Shown: piece by piece, positions 5,168 to 7,208 of the stretch
Numbering within the stretch: the first letter of the stretch is position 1
How the letters are laid out: each line of letters opens with the position of its first letter
From: Candidatus Cloacimonadota bacterium
Lineage (GTDB): Bacteria > Cloacimonadota > Cloacimonadia > Cloacimonadales > Cloacimonadaceae
Length of the DNA stretch: 7,208 nt
Assembly (NCBI GenBank): GCA_016875595.1
Contig: VGPI01000101.1
Span: forward strand, 1-7,208
Direction: 5' to 3'
Notes under the pieces: model-generated
What the model saw: the letters and a program-made list of their open reading frames with translations, nothing else
What the model was told of the DNA's origin: nothing
Databases searched by the model: none
Program-made: the position numbers and the translations under genes

Positions 5168-7048
5168 TTAATAGGCAAAGACGACACCGCTCATAGGGAA
5201 TATCCATTCCTCGGGTTTGGTGCAGATGGTGATGGCATTGTTGTCGCGGATAATCTGGGGGTATTTATTTTGACCGGAGAAGATGGTAACGGCTTCGCAC
5301 TTGAGGATGGAGGGGGGGTGGATGAAGCGGATGGTGATGCCGCGGGTGAGTTCGGTGATAAAGACGCTGAGTTGGTGCGATCTTCTGTCGTAGTAGGTGA
5401 GGGTTTCGATGCTGAAGGGGGCGTCGAAGCCGACGAGTTTGCTGAGGTCGGGGTGTTCGCAGCGGATCTCGAGGCAGCCCTGGTTGATGCGGGTGGTGGT
5501 GGTGAGTTCATGTTCGGCGACGGTGACTTTGGAGACCTCGAAGAATTCGGGTTTGAGATCAAAATTGCTATCCAGGAGCCAGCGGTATTCGACGTCACGG
5601 CGGGCGAAATAGCGGTTGAGGATTTCGGAGGAGGGGGCGCAGGCGACGATGAAATAGGGGTTCTGGACGATCTTGCGGAAGCTGAGGCGGGTGTGCACGA
5701 GCCAGAATTCGGGATGAATATCGCTGGGGGAGAAGCTGATCTCGTGGACGAAGTCGTTGCGGAGGTGGATATCGTGGTCTTTTTGGAAAAAGAGCGAGCG
5801 GAGGATTTCGCGATAAACGAGCTCGCCGATCTCGTCGTTCCGGAGGCGGTGAGAGATAGCGGATTCGATGATGCGGTTGAGCTTGGTGTCGCTAAAGTCG
5901 GCAGAGACGAAGTCACGCCGGGAGAGGGGAGCGCTGGAGGCGAGTTTACCGCCCTGATAATAATAGCGGCGGGCGCGTCTGCCGATCTGGCAGAGGAGTT
6001 CATAGGCGGAGCCCTGGAAGAGGTCGCTGAGGTATTCGGAGCGGGTCAGGTCGGATCCGCCGCCGAGCAGGGTCACTTCATCATCCACCCGGATCCTGGT
6101 CTGAGTCCCGAGATCCAGACAGATCATATCCATGCTGATGCGTCCGATAACGGGATAAAGCTTGCCCCGGATGCAGGCGGAGGCGCGGTTGGCGAGCAGG
6201 AAGTCGTAGCCATCGGCATATCCGATGGGGACGATAGCACAGGTGGTGTCGTTGGGTGCGGTCCAGGTGAGGTTGTAGCCGACGCTATCGCCGGCTTTGA
6301 CCGTTTTGATCAGAGCGATCCGGGAGCGGAAGCTCATCACCGGTCGCAGGTCGATCCGGGCTTTCTGGCTGGGGTGGGTATAGATTCCATAGGACAGGAT
6401 GCCAAAGCGAACCAGATTGGCATAGGGTGGATTGTGGCTGAGGGTCCCGGAGCTATTGGCAAGATGGATATAACGGGGGCGGGGATTGAGGCGGCAAATG
6501 ATGCTTTCGAATCGGTCGGCTTGGAGAGCGGTGAACTCGGGATCGCTCTCACTGGCGGCATAGTGGGAAAAGATGCCTTCGATCGTCAGCTTGGGCAGGG
6601 TGGCAATTTCACCGAGATAATCACTGCTGCGCTCATGATCGAAGCCACTGCGGTGCATGCCGGTGTCGATCTTGACGTGGACGGGGATCCGGTCTTGGGT
6701 GACGGCACGATCCAGAGCGCGGGCAAAGGTAAGATCGGTGAGTGTGGGGATGAGGTCATATTCGAGGATGCCGGGGATCTCATCAATGTGCGAAGGCGAG
6801 AGAATGAGAATGGGAGCGGTGATGCCCTGGAGGCGGAGCAACCTGCCTTCCTCCAGGTTTGCCACGCCAAGGAAGGAAGCGCCCTGGAGCAGGGCGGATT
6901 TGCCGATCTCATAGGCGCCGTGGCCATAGGCATCGGCTTTGACGATCTGGAGAAACTGCTGATGGGGATGAAGGAACGCCTTGAGCCGATTCAGGTTATG
7001 CGTAAAGGCATCGAGATCGATATCAACCCAACTGCGGTCGCTTGGCAT
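5168..7048 (-). CDS. alr: Alanine racemase with unrecognised C-terminal extension
   Basis: This enzyme interconverts L- and D-alanine with pyridoxal phosphate (PLP), supplying D-alanine for peptidoglycan in the cytoplasm. The 626 residues begin with a standard racemase of about 369: WVDIDLDAFTHN, then VKADAYGHG with the PLP lysine K37, KIDTGMHRSG (K126, R133), FSHYAASE (H162), ANSSG (198-202), VRFGILSYG with R214 facing the PLP ring, and PIGYADGYDF with the second catalytic base Y277. GRISMDM (302-308) and YELLCQIGRRARR (349-361) close the C-terminal barrel domain. Family members normally stop near residue 370-390. Here about 257 more residues follow: a helical stretch (about 385-425) and then a beta-looking part with no motif I know, ending MSGVVFAY. 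The ATG at 7048 fits the family start. No clear ribosome binding site precedes it, but the upstream gene stops two bases before, so translation is probably coupled. The racemase part looks active; the role of the extension is unknown. Confidence 0.93.
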   Translation of the reverse strand: MPSDRSWVDIDLDAFTHNLNRLKAFLHPHQQFLQIVKADAYGHGAYEIGKSALLQGASFLGVANLEEGRLLRLQGITAPILILSPSHIDEIPGILEYDLIPTLTDLTFARALDRAVTQDRIPVHVKIDTGMHRSGFDHERSSDYLGEIATLPKLTIEGIFSHYAASESDPEFTALQADRFESIICRLNPRPRYIHLANSSGTLSHNPPYANLVRFGILSYGIYTHPSQKARIDLRPVMSFRSRIALIKTVKAGDSVGYNLTWTAPNDTTCAIVPIGYADGYDFLLANRASACIRGKLYPVIGRISMDMICLDLGTQTRIRVDDEVTLLGGGSDLTRSEYLSDLFQGSAYELLCQIGRRARRYYYQGGKLASSAPLSRRDFVSADFSDTKLNRIIESAISHRLRNDEIGELVYREILRSLFFQKDHDIHLRNDFVHEISFSPSDIHPEFWLVHTRLSFRKIVQNPYFIVACAPSSEILNRYFARRDVEYRWLLDSNFDLKPEFFEVSKVTVAEHELTTTTRINQGCLEIRCEHPDLSKLVGFDAPFSIETLTYYDRRSHQLSVFITELTRGITIRFIHPPSILKCEAVTIFSGQNKYPQIIRDNNAITICTKPEEWIFPMSGVVFAY

Positions 7049-7050
7049 GG

Positions 7051-7208
7051 TTAGAAATACTTGGCGGCGAGGTCTGCCAGCGGGGAACGCTCACCGATGT
7101 CCATCATGACGTGTCCAACCATCCCCTCATGTTTGAGACGTTCCACGGCGACGCTCAAGCCATTGCTGACGGCATCGAGATAGGGCGTGTCGATCTGGTA
7201 GGGATCGC
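7051..7208 (-). CDS. C-terminal end of an unidentified protein upstream of alr
   Basis: A minus-strand frame enters from the window edge and ends at a TAA (7053-7051), giving the last 51 complete residues. They begin DPYQIDTPYLDAVSNGL, contain VAVERLKHEGMVGHVMMDIG, and end ADLAAKYF. The alternation of an amphipathic helix with a hydrophobic strand (GHVMMDIG) suggests an alpha/beta cytoplasmic enzyme. I cannot name the family from this fragment. Its stop is two bases from the alr start, so the two genes are probably one operon with coupled translation. Codon choice resembles that of alr, and no in-frame stop interrupts it. The start and most of the gene lie outside the window. Confidence 0.7.
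   Translation of the reverse strand, partial: DPYQIDTPYLDAVSNGLSVAVERLKHEGMVGHVMMDIGERSPLADLAAKYF

Noticed and set aside
5270..7054. Plus-strand open frame of 594 codons
   Set aside because: It is the mirror of the alanine racemase gene. Its translation is a low-complexity Gly/Asp/Glu/Ala-rich string, the usual result of reading codon-biased DNA backwards, and no ribosome site precedes it.

Overview
The window suggests a Gram-negative bacterium with an outer membrane. It encodes two beta-barrel proteins (one ends in a C-terminal aromatic residue), a secreted multidomain protein and an alanine racemase for peptidoglycan. Three traits recall the Bacteroidetes/Chlorobi/Cloacimonadota side of the tree, and Candidatus Cloacimonadota is my best guess: an N-terminal helix-hairpin-helix segment joined to a large barrel, a PorV/FadL-like barrel, and a C-terminal fibronectin-III-like repeat of the 'STDDPYG...FYRI' kind. 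That placement is inference from protein style, not from a marker gene.

Layout. Bases 1-3506 hold a two-gene minus-strand operon. An 881-residue helix-hairpin-helix/beta-barrel protein (861-3506) is followed after 14 bp by a PorV/FadL-like barrel protein (846 down to the window edge, C-terminus cut off). Bases 3507-3742 are a divergent intergenic region with a near-perfect 21-bp palindrome, a short perfect inverted repeat over a TTGACA box, and repeated CAATCTG motifs. A secreted 369-residue protein is encoded on the plus strand (3743-4852). Bases 4853-5167 carry no gene. They lie between convergent genes and contain the most striking DNA feature here: a perfect 71-bp palindrome (4994-5064) built from 11/22-bp repeat units. 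Bases 5168-7048 (minus) encode an alanine racemase with all the expected catalytic residues plus an unrecognised C-terminal extension of about 257 residues. Two bases upstream of its start lies the end of another minus-strand gene (7051-7208, partial, not identified).

How the genes relate. The two barrel genes look co-transcribed and both products should go to the outer membrane. The divergent secreted protein shares their intergenic control region, so all three could be regulated together as a cell-envelope locus. The racemase and the gene before it form a separate, probably translationally coupled, unit. The candidates for something new are the long palindrome, the C-terminal extension of the racemase, and the glycine-poor helix-hairpin-helix segment on an outer-membrane barrel.
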